Origin: Acidobacteriota bacterium
Lineage (GTDB): Bacteria > Acidobacteriota > Terriglobia > Terriglobales > Acidobacteriaceae
NCBI GenBank assembly: GCA_003225495.1
Contig: QIAJ01000013.1
Span: 1 to 47,805 of the forward strand
DNA length: 47,805 nucleotides
Reading direction: 5' to 3'
Each line of letters opens with the position of its first letter. Within the stretch, counting starts at the first letter, position 1. Under the pieces are notes generated by a model, which had not been told where the DNA came from, ran no database searches, and was given only the letters and a program-made list of their open reading frames with translations. The position numbers were made by a program, and so were the translations under genes. Shown here in pieces: positions 34,730 through 45,173 of the stretch.

Positions 34730-35277
34730 AGAGTTGATCTCTCTTTTCCCGAGAACGCATTCCCGGAACAGTTTTGGGGGATCCCGCGCACCTCACTCCG
34801 ATGGTCTTGCCCCAAAACCATCGAGGTACCTAGCGGACGAAGAATAACCAGGCGCGAACGAAAACGTAACAATGCAAATGTCACAGATCGATTGCTAAGC
34901 GTCGCGCCGACCAGATTGTCTCACCTTGCTCTGCAATGCTATGCATAATTGCTGCTTTCTCCCGCACCAACTCCGTCATCACCAAATGTCGGGCGGATAC
35001 TCACAACCGTGCATTTCGGATAATCCAGCCACACACAATGCCTCTGCTATTTTGGATGTTTTGTTGCCGCGGCCGGTTGTAAGCTGACTTGGCCCGGCTG
35101 GCTCCGTCGATTGCTTGGAAGCCATTTGCACACTGCCAAGGTTAACTCGGATGTAAACAGGCGTCGCTCATCGTACGTTTCGCTCCAACTCTTTTCAATT
35201 GTGGGTTCAATCTTTTTCACTTCTAGGCGATGCAGGGTATAGCTTCAAAGATAACCGGCTGGTAGCGTCGGGCGAGT
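34730..35277. other. 548-bp intergenic region upstream of the FecR gene and lone receiver gene
   Basis: Both flanking genes are transcribed away from it, so promoters for both must be here. I see AGAGAG about 9 bases before the minus-strand ATG at 34729 as ribosome-binding site. The interval 34750-34830 is rich in inverted repeats (listed separately). The remainder, about 34830-35277, shows no ORF of family likeness and no RNA gene I recognise; a short imperfect palindrome lies around 34936-34955 (GCAAT...ATTGC). Confidence 0.4.
34771..34823 (-). promoter_or_regulatory. Competing inverted repeats upstream of the FecR/DUF6600 gene
   Basis: GTTTTGGGG (34771-34779) and CCCCAAAAC (34810-34818) are a perfect 9-bp inverted repeat with 30 bases between. 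CGATGGT (34799-34805) and ACCATCG (34817-34823) form another 7-bp stem with an 11-base loop. The right arms overlap at 34817-34818, so in an RNA transcript the two stems would compete. The element lies 42-94 bases upstream of the gene's ATG, so it could be in its 5' leader (switch-like or operator). This is an inference from sequence pairing alone. Confidence 0.35.
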
Positions 35278-35664
35278 ATGAGTAGAGCGGCACAAATTCT
35301 CGTCGTTGACGATCATCCCATCGCTCGGAAGACGACCTGCTCTCTCCTGCAAGCGGAGCCCGATTTTGAAGTTGTTTGCGATGCAACGAATGGCGCAGAC
35401 GCCGTTGTGCAAGCCAAACATCTTCAGCCTGATGTCGTGATCCTCGATATTAATATGCCCGGCATGAATGGCCTGGAAGCGGCGCGCCATATAAAGAATG
35501 CTGCTCCATCTGCTGAAATAGTGTTCCTAAGCCAGCACACCGAGTTGGAAACCATCCGGCAAGCTTTTCATGTCGGTGGCCGGGCCTATGTGCTTAAGTC
35601 GGATGCTGGAAAGGAATTGGTCGCCGCCGTCCATGCCGTGCGCGCCAAAAATCGGTACTTCTGA
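35278..35664 (+). CDS. Lone receiver domain (NarL-type, no output domain)
   Basis: A 128-residue receiver: acidic pocket in VVDDHP (Asp11-Asp12), phosphoacceptor Asp57 in VVILDINMPGMNG, and the conserved Lys in YVLKSDAGKEL. This sequence pattern (ILD-x-x-MPGMNG, then YVLKS) is that of the NarL/LuxR class, but the protein stops right after the receiver, where relatives carry an HTH domain. It may be a shortened regulator or a single-domain phosphate acceptor. No kinase adjoins it. It converges with mdtC, with 17 bp between the stops. Confidence 0.9.
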   Translation: MSRAAQILVVDDHPIARKTTCSLLQAEPDFEVVCDATNGADAVVQAKHLQPDVVILDINMPGMNGLEAARHIKNAAPSAEIVFLSQHTELETIRQAFHVGGRAYVLKSDAGKELVAAVHAVRAKNRYF

Positions 35665-35681
35665 CATTCCCACGCGACGAT

Positions 35682-38600
35682 TTAAATAGCAGGTCGTGGC
35701 GAGAGCGGTTGCACTTTCTTCGGATCCGCAGACCCCTGCTTGCTTCCCATCCGCAATCGCAATCTGTCGAGATACAGATAAACCACTGGAGTCGTGAAGA
35801 GGGTGAGAGCCTGGCTCATCACCAATCCGCCAACAATGGTTATGCCGAGCGGGCGTCTCAATTCTGAACCTGTGCCGGTCCCCAGCGCCAGAGGCAATCC
35901 GCCCAGCAGCGCAGCCATGGTCGTCATCATGATCGGACGGAAGCGGCGAATACACGCTTCATAGATCGACTCGGCGGGATCCTTCCCCATGCGCTCCGTC
36001 TCAAGCGCGAAATCGATCATCATGATCGCATTCTTCTTCACGAGCCCAATCAGCAGGATGATACCGATCATTCCCATTACATTCAGCTCGCTGTGCGTCA
36101 ACAGCAAAGCGAGGATCGCGCCCACGCCAGCCGATGATAGAGTCGAGAGAATTGTGATGGGATGAATGTAACTCTCATAGAGCACGCCCAACACGACGTA
36201 GACGGTGACAAGTGCCGCCAGAATGAGAATGGGCTGGCTCGCGAGCGATGATTGGAAAGCGGCAGCCGTGCCCTGAAAATTCGCGTTGATAGTCGACGGA
36301 AAGTTGATGGAACGCTGCGCCTTGTTGATTGCCTCCGTCGCCTGCCCAAGAGAGATGTTCGGTGCGAGATTGAAAGACAGGGTTACCGAGGGATATTGAC
36401 TCTGATGAGCCACGGCGAGCGGAGTGTTGGACGGCCCGAAGTGCGCAAAAGAAGAGAGCGGCACGGCAATCCCGTTCGACGCGCGCACATAGATGTTCTG
36501 AAGCGCTTCCGAGCTTTTGGAAAACTCCGGTGCGACCTCCATCACCACGTGATATTGGTTCAACTGCTTGTACATGATGGAGACCTGGCGTTGGCCAAAG
36601 GCGTCATAGAGGGAGTTATCTACCGTCGCCGCATCGACACCAAGCCGGGCGGCGGTATCGCGATCGATGATCACGGTGGCTTCCAGTCCTTTATCTTGCT
36701 GATCGGTGTTAACGTCGCGCAGTTCCGGAAGTGCGCGCAGTTTTTGCAGGAGCAGAGGGGACCAGTGATTCAAGTCCTCCAGACTCTCTCCCTGCAGCGT
36801 GTATTGATATTGCGCCTGGCTCTGTCGACCGCCAATTGTGAGGTCCTGCGCTGACTGCATGAATAAGGTCGCACCGGGTACTACTGCCAGCTTGCGACGC
36901 AGTCTGCCAATTACCTCATCGGCGCTCACTTTGCGTTCGGCCAGCGGCTTCAGCGTGACGAACATCCGGCCGGTATTGGCCGATGTGTTACCGCCCGCGA
37001 AGCCGACCATCGTGTTGACAGCAGGATCTTTCATCACGATATTGACGAACTGCGTCATCTTGTCCTTCATCGCCGCGAAGGAAATATCCTGCGCCGCCTG
37101 CACTGAGCCCGTGAGGCGCCCGGTATCCTGCTGTGGAAAAAATCCCTTCGGAACGATGACGTACAGGTAGACGCTGAGAGCAGCGGTGGCAATCGTGATC
37201 AGCAACGTGATGGGCTGATGGCGGAGAACGAGTTTGAGCGCGCTCGTGTACCAGCGGAGGATCGTGTCGAAAATCTTTTCACTGAATCGGTAGATGCCGC
37301 CATGTCCGTCCTTGTCAGACCGCAGAAATTTGGCGCACATGGTGGGTGTGAGCGTGAGAGAAACGAGTAAGGAGATTGCAATCGTCACGCTGAGCGTGAC
37401 TGCGAACTCACGAAACAGTCGGCCAACGATTCCTCCCATCAGCAGGAGCGGAATGAAAACCGCGATCAGGGAGACGCTCATCGAGAGGACGGTGAAACCA
37501 ATCTCCCGCGCACCCTGGAAAGCTGCCCTTACGGGATCAACACCTTCCTCGACGTGGCGTGTAATGTTTTCCAAAACGACGATCGCGTCATCTACCACGA
37601 AGCCCGTCGAGATCGCGAGCGCCATTAGCGAAAGGTTATCCAGGCTGTAGCCGAGCAGGTACATCACCCCGAAGGTTCCAACCAGCGAGAGTGGAACGGC
37701 CACGCTGGGAATGATCGTGGCGCGAAATGTGCGCAGAAATGCGAACACAACCAAGATGACCAACAGAACTGAAATTAATAGCGTGACTTCAATGTCATGC
37801 ACGGAGGCGCGCACGGTCGTGGTGCGGTCGAGAACCACGTTGACGTCGATCGCCGGCGAAATCGACGACTTCAGCTGCGGTAGCGCAGCATACACGCGAT
37901 CGACGGTCGCAATGATGTTAGCTCCGGGCTGGCGAAAAATGATAATCAGGACGGCGGGCTTCCCGTTGGAAAGACCCACGGTCCGGATATCCTCAACGGA
38001 ATCCTGCACGCTGGCGACGTCGCTGAGACGTACCGGCGCGCCATTCTGGTAGGAAACGATCAAGCGCCGGTATTGATCGGCGCTAAATATCTGATCGTTA
38101 GCACCCAGCGTCCAAGCATTGACCGGGCCCGATAGCTCGCCTTTGGGACGATTGGCATTTGCCGAGGTGAGAGCGGTTCGCACTGAATCCAAGCCGACAC
38201 CCAATTTATTCAGCAGAGTTGGATTCACTTCCGCCCGCACCGCCGGCTTCGCGCCACCGCCTACGAATACCTGGCCAACGCCCTGAATTTGTGCCAATTT
38301 CTGCGACAGAATCGAATCCGCGGCGTCGTACATACGCGGCAGCGTCAGGATGTCGGAAGTGAGCGCCATAATCATGATGGGCGCGTCTGCCGGATTCACT
38401 TTCCGGTAATTCGGATTGCCCGGCAGATTCGCGGGCAACTGGCTGCGAGCGGCGTTAATGGCAGCTTGCACATCGCGTCCGGCGGCGTCAATGTTGCGGT
38501 TGAGATCGAATTGCAGCACCACATTGGTCGAGCCCAACTGGCTGGTTGAGGTCATCTGGTTGACGCCGGCAATGCGTCCGAACTGGCGTTCGAGGGGAGT

Positions 38601-38792
38601 GGCGACCGCGGCCGCCATTGTTTCGGGACTCGCACCTGGCAGTCCAGCAGAGACGCTGATGACCGGAAACTCTACCTGGGGCAGAGGCGCGACCGGAAGG
38701 AAACTAAAGGCCAGCGCTCCTGCCATCAGTAGCGCGGCCGCAAGCAATGACGTTCCGATCGGTCGCCTGATAAATGGAGCTGAGATATTCAT
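35682..38792 (-). CDS. mdtC: RND efflux pump inner-membrane subunit, MdtC-like
   Basis: A 1036-residue RND transporter, the second of two adjacent pump genes. The N-terminus (RRPIGTSLLAAAL, then FLPVAPLPQVEFPVISVSAGLPGASPETM) matches MdtC closely. The proton-relay residues are present: Asp-Asp in [13 protein letters not shown] in TM4 and Lys in [14 protein letters not shown] in TM10. The gene starts 2 bp after the stop of the MdtB-like gene, so both are made together and would form the mixed trimer that expels drugs or bile-salt-like compounds, as in E. coli MdtBC. The outer-membrane channel must be supplied from elsewhere. Confidence 0.95.
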   Translation of the reverse strand: MNISAPFIRRPIGTSLLAAALLMAGALAFSFLPVAPLPQVEFPVISVSAGLPGASPETMAAAVATPLERQFGRIAGVNQMTSTSQLGSTNVVLQFDLNRNIDAAGRDVQAAINAARSQLPANLPGNPNYRKVNPADAPIMIMALTSDILTLPRMYDAADSILSQKLAQIQGVGQVFVGGGAKPAVRAEVNPTLLNKLGVGLDSVRTALTSANANRPKGELSGPVNAWTLGANDQIFSADQYRRLIVSYQNGAPVRLSDVASVQDSVEDIRTVGLSNGKPAVLIIIFRQPGANIIATVDRVYAALPQLKSSISPAIDVNVVLDRTTTVRASVHDIEVTLLISVLLVILVVFAFLRTFRATIIPSVAVPLSLVGTFGVMYLLGYSLDNLSLMALAISTGFVVDDAIVVLENITRHVEEGVDPVRAAFQGAREIGFTVLSMSVSLIAVFIPLLLMGGIVGRLFREFAVTLSVTIAISLLVSLTLTPTMCAKFLRSDKDGHGGIYRFSEKIFDTILRWYTSALKLVLRHQPITLLITIATAALSVYLYVIVPKGFFPQQDTGRLTGSVQAAQDISFAAMKDKMTQFVNIVMKDPAVNTMVGFAGGNTSANTGRMFVTLKPLAERKVSADEVIGRLRRKLAVVPGATLFMQSAQDLTIGGRQSQAQYQYTLQGESLEDLNHWSPLLLQKLRALPELRDVNTDQQDKGLEATVIIDRDTAARLGVDAATVDNSLYDAFGQRQVSIMYKQLNQYHVVMEVAPEFSKSSEALQNIYVRASNGIAVPLSSFAHFGPSNTPLAVAHQSQYPSVTLSFNLAPNISLGQATEAINKAQRSINFPSTINANFQGTAAAFQSSLASQPILILAALVTVYVVLGVLYESYIHPITILSTLSSAGVGAILALLLTHSELNVMGMIGIILLIGLVKKNAIMMIDFALETERMGKDPAESIYEACIRRFRPIMMTTMAALLGGLPLALGTGTGSELRRPLGITIVGGLVMSQALTLFTTPVVYLYLDRLRLRMGSKQGSADPKKVQPLSPRPAI

Positions 38793-38794
38793 GC

Positions 38795-41700
38795 TCAGTC
38801 TCCGGCAGCCTCGCTCGGTGCGTCGATCGGATTGCCAATCCGGTAGCTAGAAAATCGTTGCGCCAGACGATCGAACCAGAGGTAAACCACCGGCGTTGTG
38901 TAGAGAGTCAGCAACTGGCTTACCAGCAGTCCGCCGACAATCGTGATGCCGAGCGGATGCCGCAACTCCGAACCCGTGCCCGTCCCCAGCGCGAGAGGGA
39001 TACCGCCGAGAAGAGCGGCCATAGTCGTCATCATGATTGGTCGAAATCGCAGAAGGCAGGCTTGAAAAATCGCTTCTTCCGGGGCCTTGTGTTCCACCCG
39101 CTCGGCTTCCAGAGCGAAGTCAATCATCATGATGGCGTTCTTCTTCACGATGCCGATCAGCAGAATGATGCCGATAAGAGCGACAACCCCCAGGTCGTTG
39201 CGCGTGAGAATCAACGCGAGAATGGCGCCGACCCCGGCCGAGGGCAGCGTCGACAGGATCGTCACGGGATGAATGTAGCTCTCGTACAGCACGCCCAGCA
39301 CGATGTACACCGTGATGATTGCCGCCAGTATCAGCCACGGCTCCGAAGACAGCGAATTGCGAAATGCCGCCGCTGTTCCCTGAAAGCTGGTGTGAATGCT
39401 GGGCGGCAGGTGAATGTCCTGTTCTGCCTGCTCTATGGCTTTGGTCGCTTCTCCAAGCGACACTCCGGGAGCGAGATTGAATGAGAGCGTGACGACGGGG
39501 AACTGGCCTTGATGATTCACCGCCAGCGCGGTATTGGAAGTTTCAAAATGGCTGAAAGACGCGAGCGGAACCTGCTGTCCACCGCTGGCATGGACGTAAA
39601 TATTTCGCAACGCGTCCGGGTCCTGCGAAAACTGAGGTTCAACTTCCAGGACAACGTGGTACTGGTTCAGCTGCGTAAAGATTGTCGATACCTGCCGCTG
39701 ACCAAAGGCGTCGTAGAGGGCGTCATCTATCGCCTGCGGTAATATGCCGAGCCGCGACGCGGTATCGCGATCAATCACTAAATCAGCCTTGAGACCGCCA
39801 TTCTGCTGATCGGTAGCCACGTCCCGCATCGAAGGAAGTTTCCGCAGCGCATCGACCAGTTGCGATGCCCATAGCGACAACTCCTGAGCATCCGCATCTT
39901 CCATCGAATATTGATACTGAGTTCGGCTGACGCGATCTTCCACGGTCAGATCCTGCACGGGCTGCATATAGAGCGTGATGCCGTTCACCTTGGTCAGTTC
40001 CGGTTGCAGCCTGCGAATAACCTCGGAGGCGGTCGACTTTCGCTGGTTGCGCGGCTTCAGGTTGATCTGTATGCGCCCGCTGTTGGGCGTGGCATTGGTG
40101 CCATCAATCCCGATGAATGATGAAAGACTAGCCACGTCCGGATCTTTCAGGATGACCGACGCTAATGCCTGCTGGCTTTGTCCCAGGGCAGAGAAGGAAA
40201 CACTCTGCGGCCCTTCCGAGATTCCAAGAATTACGCCAGTATCCTGCACGGGGAAAAATCCCTTGGGCACGAAAACGTACAAGAGCAAAGTCAGAACGAG
40301 CGTGCCGACCGTGACCAGCAGGGTAGTCGTCTGGTGCCGCAAGACAAATTTCAAAGTGCGTCCGTAAAACTCGATGACGCGATTGTAGAAACGCTCTGTC
40401 GATTTGTAGAAGCGGCTCTGATGGGATGGGTCGTGGCGCTTCAGGAGCTTCGCGCACATCATCGGGGTGAGAGTCAGCGAGATGACAGCAGAAACGAGAA
40501 TCGTGACTGCCAGCGTGACCGCAAATTCACGAAAGAGGCGTCCAACGATGTCGCCCATGAACAGCAATGGAATCAGCACGGCAATCAGCGATACCGTCAA
40601 CGAGACGATCGTGAACCCGATCTGCCCCGCGCCCTTCAATGCGGCATCCAGCGGAGATTCGCCCTCTTCCAGATAGCGATCGATGTTTTCGATCATCACG
40701 ATGGCGTCATCCACCACGAATCCCGTGGAAATTGTGAGGGCCATCAGCGTCAGGTTGTTCAGGCTGTAGCCGAGGACATACATCACGCCGAACGTTCCGA
40801 CCAGCGAGAGTGGGACAGCAATGCTGGGGATAATTGTTGCCGACAGGTTCCGCAAGAAAAGAAAGATCACCGTCACGACCAGGCCGACGGTGAGCATCAA
40901 TTCAAATTGCACGTCTTTCACGGAGGCTCGAATGGTGTCCGTGCGATCCGTCAGTATCTGGACTTTGACCGACGATGGCAGAGAAGATTGCAGCTGCGTG
41001 AGCAGCGTCTTCACCCGATCGGCGACGCTGATGATATTGCTGCCTGGTTGCCGCTGGATATTCAAGACCACGGCAGGAGTCATGTTCATCCACGCGGCTT
41101 GCTTAACGTTCTCCGCGCTATCCACGGCCGATGCGACGTCGGAAAGCCGCACGGGAGCCCCGTTTTTGTAGGCCACAACAACGCCGTTATACTGCGCGCT
41201 CGAATTGAGCTGATCGTTCGCGCCGATCGTAAAGGACTGCCGCGGACCATCCAGCGTTCCTTTAGCCTGATTCACATTGGCCGCGGCCAGCGAAGTCCGT
41301 AAATCTTCCAGGCTCATTCCATACGAGGCGAGCGCAGTCGGATTCGCCTGAATCCGCACTGCCGGCTTTTGTCCACCGCTGATAGAGACCAGCCCGACGC
41401 CCGGGAGCTGAGAAATTTTCTGAGCCAAAGCTGTGTCGGTGAGGTCCTCTACTTTTGAAAGCGGCAAAGTGTCTGAAGTCAGAGCCAGCGTCAGGATGGG
41501 CGAGTCCGCCGGGTTCACCTTGCTGTAGATGGGCGGATTCGGCAGATCACGCGGTAAGTAAGTTGTCGCTGCATTGATCGCTGCCTGAACTTGTTGTTCT
41601 TCAATATCAATATTCTCGTTGAGGTTGAATTGAAGAGTGATGATTGAACTGCCGAGAGAGCTCGTCGACGTCATCTGGCTCAGTCCCGGAACCTGGCCAA

Positions 41701-41911
41701 ACTGGCGTTCGAGCGGTGCCGTGACAGACGACGCCATGACGTCGGGGTCCGCGCCGGGATAAAACGTCACGACCTGAATTGTGGGATAGTCGACTTCGGG
41801 AAGCGCGGAAACCGGAAGCTGCGTATAGGCGACGATACCCACCAGAAAAAGCCCGATCATCAACAGCGTGGTTGCGACGGGACGAAGAATGAAAATCCGT
41901 GACGGGTTCAT
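38795..41911 (-). CDS. mdtB: RND efflux pump inner-membrane subunit, MdtB-like
   Basis: A 1038-residue RND transporter. The N-terminal half ([19 protein letters not shown], then [23 protein letters not shown]) is MdtB-like, with the proton-relay Asp pair in [13 protein letters not shown] and Lys in [14 protein letters not shown]. Twelve membrane segments and two large periplasmic loops are expected. The ATG overlaps the stop of the membrane-fusion gene by 4 bp, and mdtC follows at once, so this is the order mdtA-mdtB-mdtC known from enterobacteria. In E. coli two MdtB and one MdtC form the active trimer; the presence of two clearly different copies suggests the same here. Confidence 0.95.
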   Translation of the reverse strand: MNPSRIFILRPVATTLLMIGLFLVGIVAYTQLPVSALPEVDYPTIQVVTFYPGADPDVMASSVTAPLERQFGQVPGLSQMTSTSSLGSSIITLQFNLNENIDIEEQQVQAAINAATTYLPRDLPNPPIYSKVNPADSPILTLALTSDTLPLSKVEDLTDTALAQKISQLPGVGLVSISGGQKPAVRIQANPTALASYGMSLEDLRTSLAAANVNQAKGTLDGPRQSFTIGANDQLNSSAQYNGVVVAYKNGAPVRLSDVASAVDSAENVKQAAWMNMTPAVVLNIQRQPGSNIISVADRVKTLLTQLQSSLPSSVKVQILTDRTDTIRASVKDVQFELMLTVGLVVTVIFLFLRNLSATIIPSIAVPLSLVGTFGVMYVLGYSLNNLTLMALTISTGFVVDDAIVMIENIDRYLEEGESPLDAALKGAGQIGFTIVSLTVSLIAVLIPLLFMGDIVGRLFREFAVTLAVTILVSAVISLTLTPMMCAKLLKRHDPSHQSRFYKSTERFYNRVIEFYGRTLKFVLRHQTTTLLVTVGTLVLTLLLYVFVPKGFFPVQDTGVILGISEGPQSVSFSALGQSQQALASVILKDPDVASLSSFIGIDGTNATPNSGRIQINLKPRNQRKSTASEVIRRLQPELTKVNGITLYMQPVQDLTVEDRVSRTQYQYSMEDADAQELSLWASQLVDALRKLPSMRDVATDQQNGGLKADLVIDRDTASRLGILPQAIDDALYDAFGQRQVSTIFTQLNQYHVVLEVEPQFSQDPDALRNIYVHASGGQQVPLASFSHFETSNTALAVNHQGQFPVVTLSFNLAPGVSLGEATKAIEQAEQDIHLPPSIHTSFQGTAAAFRNSLSSEPWLILAAIITVYIVLGVLYESYIHPVTILSTLPSAGVGAILALILTRNDLGVVALIGIILLIGIVKKNAIMMIDFALEAERVEHKAPEEAIFQACLLRFRPIMMTTMAALLGGIPLALGTGTGSELRHPLGITIVGGLLVSQLLTLYTTPVVYLWFDRLAQRFSSYRIGNPIDAPSEAAGD

Positions 41912-43170
41912 GGTGTTCCCGTCGGCGCAGACTGCGCAGTCCTGTTTCCTCCCCCTGCACCGGCGTGCGGAGACACCGTGCTCCCGGCCTTAAGCTTGTC
42001 CTGCCCGTCGATCACAACCGAGTCTCCGGCTGAGATTCCGCTGGCGATTGACGCAACATTATTCTGCGTGAACGACACCGAAACCTGCCGCACTTCCGCC
42101 GTCTTGTCCGGCTTGACTACAAACACGAAGCTTCCTTGCGGACCGCTCTGCACCGCCACGGAAGGAATCACGGTTGCATCTTTGTGGACCTCCAGCAACA
42201 GCCGGACGTTAACGAACTGATTGGGCCAGAGCGAGCCATCCTGGTTATCGAAAAGGGCTTTCAGTTTGCCAGTGCCGGTGGCCTGATCGATTTGATTGTC
42301 GATCGTCAACAAAGTGCCGGTTGCAAGCTTTGTCTGATCGTCGCGGCTGTACGCCTCAACCGCCAAACCGCTTCGTCGCATGTGCTGAGCGACCGCGGGC
42401 AGGTTATCTTCGGGCAACGTAAAAATCACAGCAATCGGTTTAACCTGGGTAATCACTAACAATGGATTGGGATCGGAAGCGTGCACGATGTTCCCTACAT
42501 CGACAAGGCGCAATCCAATTCGCCCGCTCAGCGGCGCAGTGATATGGCAGTAGGTGAGGTTCAACTTGGCATTTTCAATTTGAGCCTGATCCGCTCGGAC
42601 CGTCCCCTCCAGCTGATTAGCCGTGGCCCTTTGAGTATCCACTTGCTGCTGCGACACCGCTCCGGATTCATCGAGCAAGCTCTTAAAGCGCGTGTAGTTG
42701 AGCTGCGCATCCTTCAGTTGAGCTTGATCCCGAAATAGAGTGGCTTGCGCCTGGTCCAGGGCGGCCTGAAACGGTCGAGGATCGATGACTGCGAGCAAGT
42801 CCCCTTTGTTGACGTTCTGGCCTTCCTTGAAATTGACCTGCGCGAGCTGGCCATCGACGCGGCTCTTGACGCTCACTGTATTTGAAGCCGTCACACTCCC
42901 GAGGCCTTTCAGATAGACAGGAACATCGCGACGCTCCGCCGTTGCCACCCCCACCGGCACTACCGTTTGAGTTGAAGCCCTGGCTGTGCTCGGCTTGTTG
43001 GAATCACCGCATCCGGACAAAAAGGCGCCAACGACAAGGAGGATCCCGATCGCGAAGCCATGCTGACGAATTCGTCTGATTATTCCCTGCGAGCCGCGCA
43101 GGCCGATGAGCCGCGACCTGTTCGTGAACTGATGCGAAACGTTTGTTCTCTCCCCACAGGCTTTTGGCAA
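41908..43170 (-). CDS. mdtA: RND periplasmic adaptor (membrane-fusion protein), MdtA-like lipoprotein
   Basis: A 420-residue adaptor. The only start before the signal peptide in this frame appears to be a TTG at 43170, with GAGGGG about 11 bases upstream. A hydrophobic segment (residues 37-52) ends in L-S-G-C (Cys54), a lipoprotein signal, so the protein would be anchored in the inner membrane. The family order follows: barrel-sandwich start ([48 protein letters not shown]), a coiled-coil hairpin (about 155-230), the second half-lipoyl ([24 protein letters not shown]) and beta-barrel/membrane-proximal parts. It connects the MdtBC pump to an outer-membrane channel. Confidence 0.93.
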   Translation of the reverse strand: MPKACGERTNVSHQFTNRSRLIGLRGSQGIIRRIRQHGFAIGILLVVGAFLSGCGDSNKPSTARASTQTVVPVGVATAERRDVPVYLKGLGSVTASNTVSVKSRVDGQLAQVNFKEGQNVNKGDLLAVIDPRPFQAALDQAQATLFRDQAQLKDAQLNYTRFKSLLDESGAVSQQQVDTQRATANQLEGTVRADQAQIENAKLNLTYCHITAPLSGRIGLRLVDVGNIVHASDPNPLLVITQVKPIAVIFTLPEDNLPAVAQHMRRSGLAVEAYSRDDQTKLATGTLLTIDNQIDQATGTGKLKALFDNQDGSLWPNQFVNVRLLLEVHKDATVIPSVAVQSGPQGSFVFVVKPDKTAEVRQVSVSFTQNNVASIASGISAGDSVVIDGQDKLKAGSTVSPHAGAGGGNRTAQSAPTGTP

Positions 43171-43474
43171 CTTGATAGGTGTCCCCTCTATCCCTAGACT
43201 AGCTTCCCGTTTGACGTGAAAAGTGACCTTCCGGTTGCGATTTAATCCTTTTTTTACATGATTTTACAATTTGCCTGGTCGTGGAGATTGCGGGCTTATT
43301 TGAGGAAATGCGCAGGGAATGCATACCGAATTGAGTCGTCGAAGGTCGAATGAAGCGTTTCGCGGTAGAGGCAGGGTCTACGTGGCACAATCCGGAACTC
43401 GTCGAACATTCGATCGACGGCCAACACTAGACCGAAGCTGGAAATCGATGGAATTTAGGACCACTGTCGAAGCA
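43171..43474 (-). other. 304-bp region upstream of mdtABC
   Basis: This lies between the end of pncB and mdtA, both on the minus strand. It holds the candidate mdt promoter described separately and a GAGGGG motif before the TTG start. I recognise no regulator-binding palindrome, gene or terminator here; an open frame on the plus strand reaching into pncB has no protein character. Confidence 0.35.
43240..43269 (-). promoter_or_regulatory. Candidate sigma-70-like promoter for mdtABC
   Basis: On the minus strand TTGTAA (43269-43264) and TTAAAT (43245-43240) are 18 bases apart in an AT-rich patch, about 70 bases upstream of the mdtA start. Each matches four of six consensus bases. The AT-rich patch stands out from its surroundings, but the call is weak. 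Confidence 0.3.
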
Positions 43475-44860
43475 TCATGCAACCAAACCAGCGTTTGCTA
43501 TTCCTTCGGTGCCGAACACTCGGCGGTAGCGTTCAATTTCCGATGCCGGGCCGAGCGCCTTTGCATAATTGTCGGAGAGCTTCACCGCTGGCCGTCCTTC
43601 GACATCGGAGACTTTGCAGATCAGGCTGATGGGATCAAATTCAATTCTTCCTTTCGGATCGCAGCCACGGAAATCATTCGTCAGCAAAGTCCCCCAACCT
43701 GCGCTGAATCGGATGCGCCGGCCTGGAGTCCATTTGCGCGAGTCCTGGAAGTCAGCAGCCTGACGGAAGTCTTGGGCGCTCGCACCGGCCCGTAGCGCTC
43801 CCCCGAAATAAGCGTGCAGGCCGATGATGTCATCGATGTCGAGAGCGTCCGAGGCGATGACGAGCTTGTCGCGCGGATCCCGACCACGTTCCTTCAACCA
43901 TTCGATATATTCGTCGCCAGCCACATACGGGTTCTTGCTATCCATACGTTGCCCGGTCCAATCTGCTGTCCACTCGGGCGCGCCTTTTAAGAACTGGGTT
44001 GTTCCAAATGTATCGGGGAGCATGACTCGCAGCGCCCCCTCATACGTGCTCTGCCACAGGTCGAGGACGTGGTATTGAGAAGTTTTCAAGGCCTGGTCAT
44101 CGTTTGCCAGCGCGGCAAGCACCATTGGGATTTCGTGGGCATTTGTTCCGATCGCTTCAAGGTCGTGCTTATGAGCGAGAAAAGCATTGGATGTTCCAAT
44201 GAAGCCACGGCCCAGATTGGAAGCCATCGCCTTGACCACGTACTCCTGCCACAGGAAGCTGTGCCGTCGCCGTGTTCCAAAATCCGCCACGCTCAGATTA
44301 GGTACGCCGTAAAGGCGCTCAATTTTGCCCCAAAGTTTCGTTTTTGTCCGCGCGTACAGAATGTCGAGCTCGAACTCACTCAACTTCTTCATGCTTGCTC
44401 TGGTCTTGAGTTCGGAGATGATAGAGAGGGCATAGACTTCCCACATGGTGGTTTCTGGCCAATAGCCATCGAAGGCTAATTGGAACTGGCCGTCGGTCAC
44501 CGACAACTCATAGTCCGACAATTTGAAATCCTGCTCCAGCCATTCCAGAAATTTCCACTCAAAAATTCCGCGGTGACCATAGAAGGTGTTCCCAGCCAGC
44601 CAGACCAGTTCCGATTTTCGAAACCGCAGTTTGCGAACATGCTCCAACTGTCCGACCACTTCCTCGACAGCAAACATGTCGGCAAGGCGCACTGAAGAAG
44701 TGCGATTGGCTAGGGAGAATGACACTCGCGTTGTCGGGTAATGCTTCCAGATGAACTGCAGCATCAAAAGCTTGTAGAAGTCCGTATCGAGTAACGATCG
44801 AACGACTGGATCGAGTTCCCAGTTGTGGTTATGCGCGCGCTCCGCGAAGTTAACGATCAT
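43475..44860 (-). CDS. pncB: Nicotinate phosphoribosyltransferase
   Basis: A 461-residue cytoplasmic enzyme that joins nicotinate and PRPP, with ATP hydrolysis, to give nicotinate mononucleotide for NAD salvage. Family segments in order are LLDTDFYKLLMLQFIW (start of the fold), the VADFGTRRRHS loop near 192-201, GTSNAFLAHKHDLEAIGTNAHEIPMV with the phosphorylated catalytic His242, then the phosphate-binding region DKLVIASDALDIDDI and FSAGWGTLLTND near the end. The length matches bacterial PncB with an extra C-terminal tail. It is divergent from the DUF5996 gene. No nadD or nadE is in the window. Confidence 0.95.
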   Translation of the reverse strand: MIVNFAERAHNHNWELDPVVRSLLDTDFYKLLMLQFIWKHYPTTRVSFSLANRTSSVRLADMFAVEEVVGQLEHVRKLRFRKSELVWLAGNTFYGHRGIFEWKFLEWLEQDFKLSDYELSVTDGQFQLAFDGYWPETTMWEVYALSIISELKTRASMKKLSEFELDILYARTKTKLWGKIERLYGVPNLSVADFGTRRRHSFLWQEYVVKAMASNLGRGFIGTSNAFLAHKHDLEAIGTNAHEIPMVLAALANDDQALKTSQYHVLDLWQSTYEGALRVMLPDTFGTTQFLKGAPEWTADWTGQRMDSKNPYVAGDEYIEWLKERGRDPRDKLVIASDALDIDDIIGLHAYFGGALRAGASAQDFRQAADFQDSRKWTPGRRIRFSAGWGTLLTNDFRGCDPKGRIEFDPISLICKVSDVEGRPAVKLSDNYAKALGPASEIERYRRVFGTEGIANAGLVA

Positions 44861-45173
44861 CGATTAACGGTTCTGATTGGCGGACCCATTCTAACTGGTT
44901 ACGCACTTGCCATTCGACTATAGAGCTTGAAAAGTCCGACTCTCGGGTATGCAAGTTCCAGACTTCTGGGATGAAATTAATCCGGAGAGGCCGGTGTACG
45001 CGTGCTATTTGGCGAAATCGAACTGTGCTCTGGAACTCCCGACCGATCCGATCTTGTCTGCAAAAAAAAGATTGTACAATCTCGCCTTCATCTTAACCTT
45101 GCCGCTCATCGAATGTCGTATGCGCCTTGGAGCGTCGCCCCTTATTACTTGCCCTTGAGAGGAGGACACTTAC
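44861..45173. other. 313-bp region between divergent pncB and the DUF5996 gene
   Basis: Promoters for both genes must be here. It holds a perfect 14-bp palindrome (45069-45082, listed separately) and the GGAGGA ribosome-binding site for the DUF5996 gene at 45161-45166. Short plus-strand frames here have no family likeness and I do not annotate them. Confidence 0.4.
45069..45082. promoter_or_regulatory. Perfect 14-bp palindrome, operator candidate
   Basis: AGATTGTACAATCT is its own reverse complement. It lies 92 bases upstream of the DUF5996 start, directly after an A-run, and about 209 bases before the pncB start on the other strand. The length and symmetry are typical of a dimeric repressor site; the binding protein is unknown. 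Confidence 0.45.

Noticed and set aside
40178..41302. Plus-strand ORF of 374 residues
   Set aside because: Antisense shadow of mdtB; Arg/Asp/Gln/His-rich composition and no recognisable domain.
43319..43795. Plus-strand ORF of 158 residues upstream of mdtA
   Set aside because: Two thirds of it is antisense to the pncB 3' end, and the part in the spacer lacks any protein family character.
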